A stretch of DNA of 64,000 nt from Dolichospermum flos-aquae CCAP 1403/13F (GCF_012516395.1 NZ_CP051206.1:5027334-5091333), one strand, 5' to 3'; shown: positions 38,048 to 52,570, counted from the stretch's first letter. Numbers and translations are program-made. The notes: generated by a model not told the origin, from the letters alone.

Positions 38048-40387
38048 ATGTCAAGTTCAATTCTACGGGTGCTGTCTCTATCTTTCCTCATCACATGGTT
38101 GATGGTAACAAGCCCCGCATTAGCAGATACGGGCAAAGTATTACCGATTAATCCACCATCTTTCCAAGGTAAAATCGGTTTAACTTACAAAGAATCAACA
38201 CCGGATTTTCCCGCACCAATTAAAGCCCCGGAAAAAGCCCCCAATGTACTATTAGTATTATTGGATGATGTGGGTTTTGGGCAAGCGAGTACCTTTGGTG
38301 GTGCTATAGAAACTCCGAATTTGACTCATTTAGCGGAAAAGGGATTACGTTACAACCAATTTCACACTACAGCCCTTTGTTCACCTACCAGAGCAGCTTT
38401 ATTAACTGGACGCAATCATCATTCCGTGGGTACAGGTGTAGTTGCAGAGTTAGCATCTGGTTTTCCCGGTTACACAACTATCTTACCTAAGAGTGCTGCC
38501 ACCGTAGCGGAAGTATTGCGGCAAAACGGCTATAATACCGCAGCTTTTGGTAAATGGCACAATACCCCAGATTATGAAACCAGTGCGGTTGGACCCTTTG
38601 ACCGCTGGCCAACAGGGTTGGGATTTGAGTATTTTTACGGTTTCTTGGGTGGTGATACTAACCAATGGAGTCCGGCTTTAGTCGAAAATACCAAGCGAAT
38701 TGCACCACCAACTAATAACCCTGATTACCATTTGACTCCAGATTTAGTAGATCATGCCATTAGCTGGATTCATTCTCAACAGTCTATAGCCCCCGATAAG
38801 CCTTTCTTTACCTATTTGGCTACCGGTGCTACCCATGCACCTCATCACGCTCCTAAAGTCTGGATAGACAAGTATCAAGGCAAGTTTAATCAAGGCTGGG
38901 ATAAATTACGAGAAGAAACCTTTGCCCGACAAAAACAATTGGGTGTAATTCCTGCTAATGCCCAACTTACTCCCCGTCCGAAAGAATTACCAGCGTGGGA
39001 TTCCTTATCTCCAGATGATCAAAAAATCTATGCCCATGAAATGGAAGTATTTGCGGGATTTTTAGCATATACAGACCATGAAGTAGGAAGATTAATTAAT
39101 GCCATTGACCAAATCGGGGAATTAGATAATACCCTAGTTTTCTACATCGTTGGTGATAACGGTGCTAGTGCTGAAGGTGGTTTAGCAGGTAGCGTCAATG
39201 AATTAAAAGTCTTCAATAAAGTACCCGAAAGTCGAGAACAACTGTTAGCTTCTTTAAATGACTTAGGTAGTCCCAAAACCTTTAATCATTATCATGCAGC
39301 TTGGGCTTGGGCTGGTACTACTCCCTTCCAATGGACAAAACAAATAGCCTCTCACTTTGGTGGAACTCGTAACCCCTTAATTATTGCATGGGGCGATCGC
39401 ATTAAAGATCAAGGCGGACTTCGTAGCCAATTCCATCATGTTATTGATATTACGCCAACTATTTTTGAAGCTGCGGGAATTACTGCACCTACAAAAGTTA
39501 ATGGAGTGAAACAACAGAAGATTGAAGGTACTAGCCTAGTTTACACATTTAATGATCCTGAAGCTGCTTCTGAGCGTAAAACTCAGTATTTTGAAATGTT
39601 CGGAAACCGGGCTATTTATAATAATGGATGGATAGCTGCGGCGCGTCATCCTCGATTACCTTGGCAGGGTACAATTAATGCTGACTTCGAGAAAGATCCT
39701 TGGGAACTATACAACATTGAGGAAGATTTCAGCGAAGCGAATAACTTAGCATCTGAGAATCCAGAAAAACTGGAAAAACTACAAAATTTATTTTTATCAG
39801 AAGCGCGTAAACACAAAGTTTTACCATTAGATGATCGCCTTTCTGAACGTTTTGATGTCCAAAGTCGTCCTTCCCCAGCCGCAGGGCGCACAACTTTTAC
39901 TTACTATTCTAGTGGAGTCAGGATTCCCGAAGGTAGCGCCCCAAGTCTGAAAAATAGATCTTTTAGCATTACGGCTGATGTGGAAATTCCCGAAAGTGGT
40001 GCTGAAGGTGTTCTCTTAACTCAAGGAGGACGTTTTGCTGGTTGGGGTTTTTTCCTAGAAGATAGTAAACCAACCTACGTTTATAACTTTGCTAATTCCG
40101 AACGCTATATTATTCAATCTCCTGAAAAATTAGCATCAGGTAAATCAACAATCAAATTTAATTTTGATTATGACGGTGGTGAAGTTGGTGCTGGTGGAAA
40201 TGGGAAGTTATTCATTAATGATCAACAGGTGGCTGAGGGTCGAATTGAAAAAACTTTACCCTACCGTTTGGCTTTAAATGAAACTTTTGATGTGGGTCGA
40301 GATACAGGTACTCCGATTGTGGAAACTTATCAAGTACCGTTTGCGTTCACAGGTAATTTACAGAAAGTTACTTTGAATTTGAAGTAA
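38048..40387 (+). CDS. Exported type I (formylglycine) sulfatase
   Basis: 779 residues with a signal peptide ending SPALA. The alkaline-phosphatase-superfamily core has [13 protein letters not shown] (metal ligands DD), [14 protein letters not shown] with the Cys converted to formylglycine, [17 protein letters not shown] and GDNGAS. A C-terminal beta-rich domain of about 160 residues (from [15 protein letters not shown]) resembles the extra domain of large arylsulfatases and may bind carbohydrate or another ligand. It removes sulfate from an organic sulfate ester outside the cytoplasm, possibly for sulfur scavenging. It is paired with the FGE gene directly upstream. Confidence 0.93.
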   Translation: MSSSILRVLSLSFLITWLMVTSPALADTGKVLPINPPSFQGKIGLTYKESTPDFPAPIKAPEKAPNVLLVLLDDVGFGQASTFGGAIETPNLTHLAEKGLRYNQFHTTALCSPTRAALLTGRNHHSVGTGVVAELASGFPGYTTILPKSAATVAEVLRQNGYNTAAFGKWHNTPDYETSAVGPFDRWPTGLGFEYFYGFLGGDTNQWSPALVENTKRIAPPTNNPDYHLTPDLVDHAISWIHSQQSIAPDKPFFTYLATGATHAPHHAPKVWIDKYQGKFNQGWDKLREETFARQKQLGVIPANAQLTPRPKELPAWDSLSPDDQKIYAHEMEVFAGFLAYTDHEVGRLINAIDQIGELDNTLVFYIVGDNGASAEGGLAGSVNELKVFNKVPESREQLLASLNDLGSPKTFNHYHAAWAWAGTTPFQWTKQIASHFGGTRNPLIIAWGDRIKDQGGLRSQFHHVIDITPTIFEAAGITAPTKVNGVKQQKIEGTSLVYTFNDPEAASERKTQYFEMFGNRAIYNNGWIAAARHPRLPWQGTINADFEKDPWELYNIEEDFSEANNLASENPEKLEKLQNLFLSEARKHKVLPLDDRLSERFDVQSRPSPAAGRTTFTYYSSGVRIPEGSAPSLKNRSFSITADVEIPESGAEGVLLTQGGRFAGWGFFLEDSKPTYVYNFANSERYIIQSPEKLASGKSTIKFNFDYDGGEVGAGGNGKLFINDQQVAEGRIEKTLPYRLALNETFDVGRDTGTPIVETYQVPFAFTGNLQKVTLNLK

Positions 40388-40459
40388 TTGTTTTCTCTCG
40401 CAGAGGCGCAGAGAGCAACACAGAGTATATTTTAAAAATCATACTCAATTATTTTCTTC

Positions 40460-40491
40460 TCTCTGTGTCCTCTGTGCCTCTGTGGTTCGTT
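40460..40491 (+). repeat. Dispersed repeat downstream of the sulfatase gene
   Basis: Direct copy of 37943-37972. It is preceded at about 40396-40426 by CGCAGAGGCGCAGAGAGCAA-type sequence, which could pair with it to form a hairpin. Confidence 0.7.
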
Positions 40492-40571
40492 TTAACAAAG
40501 ATTTTGAGGCTTAACAGAATCATATTGAATATTCTCTTCTTCTTTGCCTGTTGGCGCGAAATAAGAAATTT

Positions 40572-41447
40572 ATGAATGAAATTATCCCCATTCTTGACAA
40601 AATTGCATTTCTGGCTTTTGTTGTTGCCACTATGTTTGGTACAGGTTTAAAGTTAACTGTTCAACAGATTTGGCAACCTCTTCGTAATATTCGTTTGGTT
40701 GTTTTGTCGCTATTAACAAATTTTGTTTTAGTGCCACTTTTTGTATATTTGCTGCTGCAAGTAATACCTGTTAATGAACCTGTGAAAGATGGTTTGATCA
40801 TTATGGCATTAGCATCTGGTCCGCCAGCTTTACCTAAACTTGCCCAAATAGTTAAGGGGGATTTAGCTTTTGCTACAGGGTTGATGATGATGTTAATGTT
40901 CGGCACTGTTTTTTATATGCCAATTGTATTACCATTAGTTTTGCAAGGTGTAGAAGTCAATTCTTGGGATATTGCTAAACCTTTAATATTAATGATGCTA
41001 ACACCATTAGGAATTGGGTTATTAATTAAGGCAACATATCAGGATATCGCTTTAAATCTCCAAACAATTACTTTCAAAATATCTAATTTTGGATTGCTTT
41101 TAGGTTTAGGAGTGAGATTGATAGTACACTTTAATGAAATTCTTGTTTTATTGAAAACTGGAGTGATCTTTATTTGTGCTATTTTTATTATCTTCTCTTT
41201 TACTGTAGGTTATTTATTGGGTGGTCCTGGTATTGATACTCAAAGAGTTTTAGGAGTAGGAACTGCACAACGTAATTTTGCCGCAGCATTGTTAATAGGT
41301 ACGAGCAATTTTGATAATCCGAATGTGATCAGTGTGATTATGGTGACGAGTTTATTAATGATGGTATCTGTTCTGATTTTGGGTAAAAAATTACCAGAAT
41401 TAGATCAAGGACTGGGTGTAGATTTAGAAAAGGTAGAGGTTTCGTGA
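40572..41447 (+). CDS. BASS-family (bile acid:Na+ symporter-like) transporter
   Basis: 291 residues from the ATG at 40572, preferred over a TTG seven codons upstream. Nine or ten hydrophobic helices, with the family's crossover features: LASGPPALPKLAQ in the first half and the GTAQRNFAAALLIGTSNF stretch in the second. The BASS fold transports organic anions with sodium. It lies 184 nt after the sulfatase on the same strand, so it could import the desulfated product or a sulfonate, but that is inference. Other BASS members move pyruvate, bile acids or pantoate. Confidence 0.8.
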   Translation: MNEIIPILDKIAFLAFVVATMFGTGLKLTVQQIWQPLRNIRLVVLSLLTNFVLVPLFVYLLLQVIPVNEPVKDGLIIMALASGPPALPKLAQIVKGDLAFATGLMMMLMFGTVFYMPIVLPLVLQGVEVNSWDIAKPLILMMLTPLGIGLLIKATYQDIALNLQTITFKISNFGLLLGLGVRLIVHFNEILVLLKTGVIFICAIFIIFSFTVGYLLGGPGIDTQRVLGVGTAQRNFAAALLIGTSNFDNPNVISVIMVTSLLMMVSVLILGKKLPELDQGLGVDLEKVEVS

Positions 41448-41541
41448 TGACATAATTGCTGGTTATGGAGTTGGTTTTTTTGGCTGATGATATGTATGAC
41501 GATGCTTACAGCACATTTCGCTCTAATGAGGTACTTATGTA

Positions 41542-41558
41542 GCGGGCAAGATGCCCGC
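41542..41558. terminator. GC-rich hairpin between convergent genes
   Basis: GCGGGC AAGAT GCCCGC lies between the BASS gene (plus) and argS (minus), both ending here. There is no long T run, so terminator function is only suggested. Confidence 0.4.
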
Positions 41559-41581
41559 ACTACAAGAGTTTCATGATTCAA

Positions 41582-41621
41582 GTGGGTTTTGTCTGTGTAG
41601 CCGAGATTTATAATCGTCAGG
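41582..41621 (+). repeat. Dispersed intergenic repeat, copy 2
   Basis: Diverged copy of 4179-4219, here directly before the argS stop. Confidence 0.6.
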
Positions 41622-41629
41622 ACTTAATA

Positions 41630-43387
41630 TTACATCCTTTCTAAAACCTTAATTCCTAACAAAGATAATCCCAACTTGAGAGTTTTTGCAGTTAAATCAC
41701 ATAACATTAACCGCGAAGTTCTAGCAGGTTCTTCAGATTTGAGAACAGGACAATTTTCATAGAACTTATTAAACTTATCGCTGAGTTGATACAAATAATC
41801 ACACAAACGATTTGGTAATAAATCCTGTTCTACTTCCTTAATTACTTCATCAAGTTGCAGCAGATGTTTAGCTAAAGTTAATTCTGCATCTTCTTTCAGC
41901 AAGATTTGGCGATTTATTCCTAAGTTGGTAAAATCAATATTCCCTTGACGACTAATTCCTTGAATTCTCACATAAGCATAGAGAAGATAAGGGGCTGTAT
42001 TGCCTTTGAGAGATAACATTTTGTCATAACTAAAGACATAACTACTGGTGCGATTTTGGCTTAAATCTGCATATTTAACCGCACTAATCCCCACAACTTC
42101 CGCAACATTTTGCATAAATTCTTCTGTTTCTGTGCGTTCATCTTCTTGTAATCTATTTTCTATGTCTGCACGAGCGCGGTTAATGGCTTCATCTAACAAA
42201 TCTCGTAACCGCACAGTATCACCAGAACGAGTTTTGAATTTTTTGCCATCTTCACCTAACACTAACCCAAAAGGAACATGAACTAATTCCACATCTTCAG
42301 GAATCCAATTTGCTTTTCTTGCTACTTGGAAAAATTGGGCAAAGTGGTTAGATTGTCCTTCGTCTGTCACATAAACAATCCGCTTGGCTTCATCTTCTTG
42401 AATGCGATAACCTAAAGCTGCTAAATCTGTGGTTGCATAGTTATAACCACCGTCAGTTTTTTGCACAATTAAAGGTAAAGGATTACCTTCTCTATTTGTA
42501 AAACCATCTAAGAAAACACATTTTGCCCCTTGACTTGATTCTAATAATCCCGTTGTTGCTAGATTTTCTACGACTTTTGGTAATAATGGATTATAAAAAG
42601 ATTCACCTCTTTCTATTAATTCAACATTGAGTAAATCATAAATAATTTGAAATTCTTGTCGAGATTGTTCACATAACAATTTCCAAGCATGAAACGTATC
42701 TTCCGCACCAGCTTGTAATCTCACAACTTCTTGACGGGAAGTTTCTTGAAAAACTGGATCTTCATCAAATCGCTGTTTGGCTTTGCGGTAAAAATTAACT
42801 AAATCTCCAATATCTAAAGCGTTGGCTGTGGTAAGTGCGTCTGGATAAACTTCCCGCAAATAGGTAATTAACATCCCAAATTGTGTACCCCAATCACCAA
42901 CATGATTTAAGCGCAAGACATCATGACCACAAAATTCTAAAATTCGGGCAATGGAATCACCAATAATAGTCGAACGTAAATGGCCGACGTGCATTTCTTT
43001 GGCAATATTCGGACTAGAAAAATCAACAATTTGCTTTTGTGGATTTGTTGCTGTGGGTATTCCCAATCTAGAATCTAATTGAATGGCGTTAAGTTGTGCT
43101 TCTAAATAAGATGTTTGTAATTTGAGGTTAATAAAACCAGGACCTGCGATTTCTGGAGGTTCACAAATATCAGATACATCTAGTTTACTGACAATTTCCC
43201 CAGCGATAATTCTCGGTTGCTTTCCTAACTTTTTACTTAAAGATAAAGCCACATTAGCCTGATAATCACCAAATTTAGGATTACTGGCAGAAACCAAAAT
43301 TGGATCTGTATTGGTATAATCTGTACCAAAAGCAGCTACTAAAGCCTGTGTTAATTTTAGTTTTAGTTGTTCTTGTGTAGCGTTCAT
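41630..43387 (-). CDS. argS: Arginyl-tRNA synthetase
   Basis: 585 residues, full length. The N-terminal Add-1 domain ([13 protein letters not shown]), class I HIGH motif as [19 protein letters not shown], the GTQFGMLI block and [12 protein letters not shown] are all characteristic. As in most ArgRS, a canonical KMSKS is replaced ([16 protein letters not shown]). The C-terminal helical DALR anticodon domain ends LGIKVLERM. It charges tRNA-Arg. It is divergent from mutS2, with a 209-bp shared upstream region. Confidence 0.97.
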   Translation of the reverse strand: MNATQEQLKLKLTQALVAAFGTDYTNTDPILVSASNPKFGDYQANVALSLSKKLGKQPRIIAGEIVSKLDVSDICEPPEIAGPGFINLKLQTSYLEAQLNAIQLDSRLGIPTATNPQKQIVDFSSPNIAKEMHVGHLRSTIIGDSIARILEFCGHDVLRLNHVGDWGTQFGMLITYLREVYPDALTTANALDIGDLVNFYRKAKQRFDEDPVFQETSRQEVVRLQAGAEDTFHAWKLLCEQSRQEFQIIYDLLNVELIERGESFYNPLLPKVVENLATTGLLESSQGAKCVFLDGFTNREGNPLPLIVQKTDGGYNYATTDLAALGYRIQEDEAKRIVYVTDEGQSNHFAQFFQVARKANWIPEDVELVHVPFGLVLGEDGKKFKTRSGDTVRLRDLLDEAINRARADIENRLQEDERTETEEFMQNVAEVVGISAVKYADLSQNRTSSYVFSYDKMLSLKGNTAPYLLYAYVRIQGISRQGNIDFTNLGINRQILLKEDAELTLAKHLLQLDEVIKEVEQDLLPNRLCDYLYQLSDKFNKFYENCPVLKSEEPARTSRLMLCDLTAKTLKLGLSLLGIKVLERM

Positions 43388-43596
43388 TATGTAAATTCTA
43401 TCTGTGTCAAAGGTGCTGTAATGCTTGATTTTAACTTGAAAATATAATCAATCAAAGAAAATTATCTAGGATAGATGGCAGCATTCAGCCAACGTCACCG
43501 TTTTTGTGACAACAAAACCTAAAAATTTTATCCTTGAAGATTTAGTCTGATGGCGGCTAAAATTGTTACGATAACTTCAGATTAGTTGTTGAAACC

Positions 43597-46080
<2,484 letters not shown>

Positions 46081-46250
46081 AGGGAACAGGGAACAGGCAA
46101 AATTATTACAACTAACAACTGTACGGGCGAAGCATTTGGAGAACTATTTTTGGCAATGACCGATAATTTATCTTCCCAATGCTTCGCCCCTACTAACAAA
46201 TCTCGTTTCCAAATAGGTAACAACACCAGCGTCTTTCAGCCTAATCATCT

Positions 46251-46853
46251 ATGCTAAAAGTTATGCACTCAACCGCTAATTCCACTATACCAAAATCAGC
46301 TTGGGAGGATTTAAGTCAACTCCCAGCCTCGAATACAATTCAATGGGAAAATATCAAAACTCAGTTAGATTTAGTGCTATTAGCCCTAGAGACCTTAACT
46401 GGCATTGGTTCAGAGGCAATGCTATCAGCCGCAGTTAGTCTGGATTTAGAATCAAAAGTACCAGATCGGGTAGCCCTGTGGCGATTGCGGCAATCGAATC
46501 CCCTTCGCAAAAGTCAAGGAGGACGAAAAAAATTAGATGTAGAAGAAGCGCGATCGCTAGTTTTAATTATCTGTTATCTCGCCAAGCAGCACCAGGAATT
46601 AATTCGCCGGGCTGTCGGTTTATTAGAGCAGATGACAGCAAATAAGCAACAACCTCACCAAACTGCGTTATTGGGAGATTATATAGATAGTTTTTGTAAT
46701 ACTTACCAAGAACGCATGGAAGAGGAAGAAGCCACTCCTGGGGATATACTTACCCACCTAGCCCTAAAACTGTTAATAAATTTACTCTTTTATAGTGCCG
46801 CCGGTGGACACCGTCGTTTGTGGTTAGCACTCATAGACCTTTCCACAAAATAA
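46251..46853 (+). CDS. DUF3038 domain protein
   Basis: 200 residues, mostly helical, soluble. The central part (QLDLVLLALETLTGIGSEAM, then DVEEARSLVLIICYLAKQHQ) matches what I know of DUF3038, a family restricted to cyanobacteria and plastid-bearing relatives. A second in-frame ATG lies four codons downstream. It is followed 71 nt later by a DUF4335 gene; the two are usual neighbours, suggesting a shared unknown role. Upstream (46081-46250) there are GGGAACA heptamers and no gene. Confidence 0.8.
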   Translation: MLKVMHSTANSTIPKSAWEDLSQLPASNTIQWENIKTQLDLVLLALETLTGIGSEAMLSAAVSLDLESKVPDRVALWRLRQSNPLRKSQGGRKKLDVEEARSLVLIICYLAKQHQELIRRAVGLLEQMTANKQQPHQTALLGDYIDSFCNTYQERMEEEEATPGDILTHLALKLLINLLFYSAAGGHRRLWLALIDLSTK

Positions 46854-46924
46854 TTTGTGATTTGCGATTTTCACTCCCAATCTAAAATCCAAAGTTCCCT
46901 ATTTTTTTCGTTGAAATTGTTGTT

Positions 46925-48466
46925 ATGTCTCTATCAAATCCTGTCATTCGTCGCTATACCCCCCCCACTTGCACACTAGAAATCTGGGCGGAAAACTCCC
47001 CTTTGTCCCGGTGGACAGACAAAACTATTATTAATGATCCTAGTTTTCGTCTGCAATTTGATGATCCACAACTACCAGAAGCACAGAAAATTATCATCCA
47101 GGGTGATCACCAGCAGCTAGAAGTTTTATGTAATATTGTTACTACTTACGTTCAAAAGCTGCTGCAACAATCTGCCGAAGATTTTAGTATCACTTTAGCA
47201 GGTAATGATTATCCCCATACAGGATCAGAAGCAGCTCCAGAATCGCCCGATATTCCCCCGTCTGCCTTTCCTACCCAAAATTTACGATCCTTTAACACTC
47301 AAATTCCCCAAACGAAAGTTTATTTAGAATCTAGTAGTAATTTAACTCACAAACTCTTTTTTGGTGATCTTGCTAACCAGACATCTGGACAGGTAATTAA
47401 ACTGAGTTTACTACAACTATTTGATTTAGCAACAGCTTTAGATGAATACACATCTGATATGATTGTTTTACCAACTACTAGTAGTCAAACTGTCAGGCAG
47501 AATCTACCTAAGTGGGCCCCTATAGCCGCAGTTTTGGTATTAGCAGCCGGTTTAACACCATTTACCTGGCAATATGCCAACAATATTCAGAAAAATCGGC
47601 AGAGAATAGCTAAAAATAGTTCTGAGTCCGTCAAACCAGTGGACATAGAACCTTCTGTACAAGACACTACAGCAACGCCGCCACTTCCTTTAATCACGCC
47701 TCAACCCCAACTGATACCACCACTTACTAACTTTAGTACGCCCTTACCGCCGCTTTCCGTTCCTAATACAACTATCCCTGGGACACCAACCACAACATCT
47801 CAGCCGGCATTAACCAAACCATCCAATACTTCTTCCTATCCTATTCCTCGACAAATTCTTGATAGCCCGAAAGTAGCAAAAGCCATACCAAATTCTTCAA
47901 GTATTCTGGCTAAAAAAGGCATGAATACCCCTAAATCTCAGAATTTGCCATCTAATATTTCCCCACCATCTCAGTCTGTTGCCACTATCCCCAACAATAG
48001 TTTTAGTAATCTTCCTAACATAATTCCCACTCCTTTTGCTCCGGAATTACCGCAGGATACTGTAGGTATCGCTACGCCAGATCAGCGATCTCCAGAGGAA
48101 AATAAAGAGAATTTAATTAGGAAATTAAGAACTGCAACTAAAACTACGTCAGGTACACAAGTTACTAATAATAAGACTTTATTTGATACACCTCAAGTAG
48201 CAGAAGCGAGAGAATACCTCAACAAACGTTGGCAACCACCAACTGGACTCTCTCAAGCCTTAGAATATAGTTTAACATTGGGTATTGATGGTACAATTGA
48301 AAAGATTTTGCCCTTAAATAAAGTTGCCAGAGAATACATTGATAGTAGTGGCATTCCCCAAATTGGGAAACCTTTTGTTTCTACTAATAAATCTGGGCAA
48401 AACTTGAGAATACGAGTTATTCTCAATCCTGATAGTAAAGTGCAAACATTTCCAGAAACACCATAG
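46925..48466 (+). CDS. DUF4335 domain protein
   Basis: 513 residues. The N-terminal 165 residues (RRYTPPTCTLEIWAENSPLS, then SFRLQFDDPQLPE) are the DUF4335 domain. A single transmembrane helix follows (WAPIAAVLVLAAGLTPFTW, about residues 197-216), then a long Pro/Thr/Ser/Asn-rich stretch (about 230-400), and a compact C-terminal segment (YLNKRWQPPTGLSQALEYSL, then GTIEKILPLN) like the proton-motive-coupled TonB-style tails seen on cyanobacterial membrane proteins. Function unknown; a membrane-tethered partner of DUF3038 is plausible. Confidence 0.8.
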   Translation: MSLSNPVIRRYTPPTCTLEIWAENSPLSRWTDKTIINDPSFRLQFDDPQLPEAQKIIIQGDHQQLEVLCNIVTTYVQKLLQQSAEDFSITLAGNDYPHTGSEAAPESPDIPPSAFPTQNLRSFNTQIPQTKVYLESSSNLTHKLFFGDLANQTSGQVIKLSLLQLFDLATALDEYTSDMIVLPTTSSQTVRQNLPKWAPIAAVLVLAAGLTPFTWQYANNIQKNRQRIAKNSSESVKPVDIEPSVQDTTATPPLPLITPQPQLIPPLTNFSTPLPPLSVPNTTIPGTPTTTSQPALTKPSNTSSYPIPRQILDSPKVAKAIPNSSSILAKKGMNTPKSQNLPSNISPPSQSVATIPNNSFSNLPNIIPTPFAPELPQDTVGIATPDQRSPEENKENLIRKLRTATKTTSGTQVTNNKTLFDTPQVAEAREYLNKRWQPPTGLSQALEYSLTLGIDGTIEKILPLNKVAREYIDSSGIPQIGKPFVSTNKSGQNLRIRVILNPDSKVQTFPETP

Positions 48467-48487
48467 GAATTAAAAATTACAAAAAAA

Positions 48488-48652
48488 GGGAACAGGGAAG
48501 AGATAAGAAACTAAAGTTTCACCAGTTTAAAGCTCAGTTAAAAAAAGATGTTTTTAAAAGATGCGTAGCCCGAAAAAAACAGTGTCATTATTTCAATCTT
48601 ATGTTTTTAAACATGAGTTTTTTCCATTCCCTGTTGCCCGTTCCCTGTTCCC
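48488..48652. repeat. GGGAACAGGGA / TCCCTGTTCCC inverted pair
   Basis: Heptamer-type sequences at 48488-48498 and 48642-48652 are complementary and flank an otherwise empty gap between the convergent DUF4335 and glycosyltransferase genes. Confidence 0.5.
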
Positions 48653-48709
48653 TCTGAACTAATAATTTTGCTTCGATTGCTCTTTGCTAAATTATAAAAT
48701 CTAAATAGG

Positions 48710-49420
48710 TTAATTAGAAGAGGACATTTTATCTAGGAAAATCTTGGTGGTACTATCTTCTACTCTCGTATAAATATAAGTTTCCGGCTCTTTGATTTTG
48801 TGAGTTTTGAAGATTTTTTCGGCACGCTCCCATAAATCTGCATCCTCGCCATAGGGAATATTATTAAATCCCTTTAATTCAAAAAACATCGGTCTTTTTC
48901 CAAAAAATGTAGCACCGACAACGCATTCTCTAATATTAATTGTTTGATCAGGTTGAAAATAATCAGGAACAGAAAATTCCTCCTCAATTTCACATCCACC
49001 TTCAATCAAATCAATCTCTGGATTAGCTTGCATAAATTCCAGCCGCGACTCTAGATGATGGGGTTTATAGGTATCGTCACTGTCAATAAACGTGATATAG
49101 TTACCAAAGGATGCTTGAATACCCGCATTTCTGGCGTAAGCGGCTTTCCGATTTTGATGTTTAAGATAACGGATATTATTAAATTTTTGTAAGTAACTAT
49201 TGACAATTTCAAAAGTATGATCTTGGCTACCATCATCCACTACAATTAATTCAAAATCCTGAAAAGTTTGTTGAAGGACGCTATTTATGCAGTCGTTTAA
49301 GTATTTTGCTCGATTGTAGGTACATAAAATAATCGAGATTGTCGGCTTAGGGTCAAAATTTATACTAGGCATTTTTTTGAGGTTGAACAAAAGTTCCCTG
49401 AAATTAGGTATAACTCGCAT
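48710..49420 (-). CDS. Family 2 glycosyltransferase
   Basis: 236 residues with a GT-A fold: ISIILCTYNRAKYLNDCINS, then ELIVVDDGSQDHTFE (nucleotide-sugar Asp), then ITFIDSDDTYKPHH (DxD-type metal site). It lacks membrane helices. The ATG at 49420 is used here; another 16 codons in (49372, MPSINFDP) fits the conserved start about as well. Divergent from a second glycosyltransferase at 49482. Sugar donor and acceptor are unknown; polysaccharide or glycolipid synthesis is likely. Confidence 0.85.
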   Translation of the reverse strand: MRVIPNFRELLFNLKKMPSINFDPKPTISIILCTYNRAKYLNDCINSVLQQTFQDFELIVVDDGSQDHTFEIVNSYLQKFNNIRYLKHQNRKAAYARNAGIQASFGNYITFIDSDDTYKPHHLESRLEFMQANPEIDLIEGGCEIEEEFSVPDYFQPDQTINIRECVVGATFFGKRPMFFELKGFNNIPYGEDADLWERAEKIFKTHKIKEPETYIYTRVEDSTTKIFLDKMSSSN

Positions 49421-49481
49421 ATTATACGTTATTTATGGATTACTATAAAAATCACCCATTTGTTCAAAATCATTAAATATT

Positions 49482-50480
49482 ATGAATCAAAATCAGCTTA
49501 TTCAACAAGAGTTAAATCCTCAAATTACAGTTGTCATGCCAGTGTATAATGGCGAGAAATATCTTGATACAGCAATAAAAAGTATTTTAAATCAAACGTT
49601 TACGAATTTTGAATTTGTCATTGTAGATGATGCTTCAACAGATAGCAGCGTAAGAATCATTAATTCCTATAAAGACAAACGCATCAAATTAATTCAAAAC
49701 AATGTTAATTTGGGGATACCCACAACTAGAAATAAATGTTTGCAAGAATCATCAGGTGAATACATTGCTGTTTTAGATTGTGATGATTATGCTTATCCAT
49801 CAAGATTAGCAGAACAATTTGAGTTTATGGAAAATAACCCAGATTTTGGTATGGTTGGATCTTGGGTTGAATTAATGGATGATCATGATAATTTGACGGG
49901 TGAAGTATGGAATGAGGAAGAACCCGATCAAAAAATTCCTTGTAGGCTGTTATTCCATAACTATTTTGCTCATTCAGCGGTTTTGATGAGAAGAAGTGCA
50001 ATCAACGCAGTTGAGATAAATGGAGAGGTTTATAGAAAAGATTATCCAAATGCTCAAGACTATGATCTATGGGTAAGAATATCAAAAAAATTCAAAGTTT
50101 GGAATCTTCCCAAAGTTTTAATTAAATATCGTGTACATTCTCATTGTATAAGTCTAAAAGCCGCAAATTTAGTTGAAAAATTGACCTGTAAAATAGTTAC
50201 TGATCAAATCAATGATTTAGGTATTCAACCCACGGATAAAGAATTAGCATTACATAGACAAATAGGATCTTATAATCCCCAGGAAATTGATACATCTATA
50301 GAGTACATGAAAGAAGTAGCAAATTGGTTGACAATACTCAGAAATGCTAATAATAAAACAGGTTTATACAATCATCATGATTTTAATCAAGTTCTAGCAG
50401 ATTTACAGTTATTTATATTTTGTCATTGTCTTAAACAACAAGAAATGGAACTACACAGATTAGAATTGATTACCTCATAG
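49482..50480 (+). CDS. Family 2 glycosyltransferase
   Basis: 332 residues. ITVVMPVYNGEKYLDTAIKS, FEFVIVDDASTDSS and IAVLDCDDYAYPSR are the GT-A hallmarks, and AQDYDLWVRISKKF is the conserved ED-like acceptor region. A C-terminal helical extension of about 100 residues is family-variable. No membrane segment. It shares a 61-bp divergent promoter region with the glycosyltransferase at 48710-49420, so the two may be regulated together. Confidence 0.87.
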   Translation: MNQNQLIQQELNPQITVVMPVYNGEKYLDTAIKSILNQTFTNFEFVIVDDASTDSSVRIINSYKDKRIKLIQNNVNLGIPTTRNKCLQESSGEYIAVLDCDDYAYPSRLAEQFEFMENNPDFGMVGSWVELMDDHDNLTGEVWNEEEPDQKIPCRLLFHNYFAHSAVLMRRSAINAVEINGEVYRKDYPNAQDYDLWVRISKKFKVWNLPKVLIKYRVHSHCISLKAANLVEKLTCKIVTDQINDLGIQPTDKELALHRQIGSYNPQEIDTSIEYMKEVANWLTILRNANNKTGLYNHHDFNQVLADLQLFIFCHCLKQQEMELHRLELITS

Positions 50481-50516
50481 CAATACCTTGTCCAAATTGG
50501 AAAAAGCCTTGATTTG

Positions 50517-50548
50517 TAGGTTGGGTTAAGCGATAGCGCAACCCAACA
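50517..50548. repeat. GTTGGGTT...AACCCAACCTAC hairpin repeat, copy 2
   Basis: Reverse complement of the repeat at 6404-6436. It lies between convergent genes and can form a stem, so it may terminate both transcripts. Confidence 0.6.
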
Positions 50549-50571
50549 CCCCATCACAAAAAGGCCTATGT

Positions 50572-51489
50572 CTATGGGGAAAAATGCAATATTCCTTGTT
50601 CAGCATCTAATATTGCTTTTACCCCCACAGGTAAAGCAGCATTGGGGCTATCATGACCAAAGGGGAGATTGGAAACTATGGGAATACCCAAATCACCCAA
50701 ACAATCGCGCAAAACTTCCTCTATAGTAAAACTAGGTATGTGAGGTGGGGCTTCACACTTGGTAAACCCTCCCAAAGCAATACCACGAACTTTAGATAAA
50801 GCCCCGCTCAAACGCCACTGTGTCAACATCCTATCAATGCGATAAGGTGTTTCTGTCACATCTTCCCAGGCTAATATTACACCATCGAGGTCGGGTAAAA
50901 TCGGTGTTCCTAAAAGATGGGTTGCTACTGTGAGATTACCAGGAAGCAAGATTCCCGTCACTGTACCACCACCCCAACCACAACCTTTTAAAGGTGCGAG
51001 GGGACGACCTTCTACTATGTCCAATAACCGCTTGATTGACCATTCTGACTCATTGGCTAGGGTAGTCATGACGGGACCATGTACACTGGCAATCCCGGCG
51101 TTATAGAGACTCCAAAGCATGGCTGTAATGTCAGAAAACCCGATTAACCATTTAGGGGTAATGGTATTTTCTTGCCAAGTCCAATCTTCTAAAATCCGGC
51201 TACTACCAAAACCACCTCTCGCGCAGAGAATACCCTGGCATTCTGAATCTTGCCATGCTGTGGCTAATTGCTGACGACGGTGGGCATCTGTACCAGCTAG
51301 ATAACCATGTCTATTATCTATGTTATCGCTGATTTTGATGCGGTAGCCGTGCGACTTCCAAATTTCCACACCTTGATTAAAAGCCTCAACTTCTCGTAAT
51401 GCACCACTGGGGGCAATGACGCGCAGTAAATCACCGGGTTTGAGGGGTGGGGGTAGGAGGGTAGATTTGAGATTTTGAATGTTAGACAT
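50572..51489 (-). CDS. S66-family LD-carboxypeptidase / MccF-like peptidase
   Basis: 305 residues. The opening PPLKPGDLLRVIAPSGAL, ILCARGGFGSSRIL, and KWLIGFSDITAMLWSLY with the nucleophilic Ser are diagnostic of peptidase S66. The C-terminal domain ending LPFGHDSPNAALPVGV supplies the His of the Ser-His-Glu triad. LdcA members cut the terminal D-Ala from muropeptide tetrapeptides during cell-wall recycling; MccF members cleave microcin C-type antibiotics. No signal peptide, so a cytoplasmic recycling role is favoured. Confidence 0.9.
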   Translation of the reverse strand: MSNIQNLKSTLLPPPLKPGDLLRVIAPSGALREVEAFNQGVEIWKSHGYRIKISDNIDNRHGYLAGTDAHRRQQLATAWQDSECQGILCARGGFGSSRILEDWTWQENTITPKWLIGFSDITAMLWSLYNAGIASVHGPVMTTLANESEWSIKRLLDIVEGRPLAPLKGCGWGGGTVTGILLPGNLTVATHLLGTPILPDLDGVILAWEDVTETPYRIDRMLTQWRLSGALSKVRGIALGGFTKCEAPPHIPSFTIEEVLRDCLGDLGIPIVSNLPFGHDSPNAALPVGVKAILDAEQGILHFSP

Positions 51490-51571
51490 CGAGAGAATTA
51501 CTGGCGGTTGTTAAATTTAAATTAGATAAAGAATCCACGGTAAAAGCCATACTGTAAGAGACTCTTAACTC

Positions 51572-52570
<999 letters not shown>

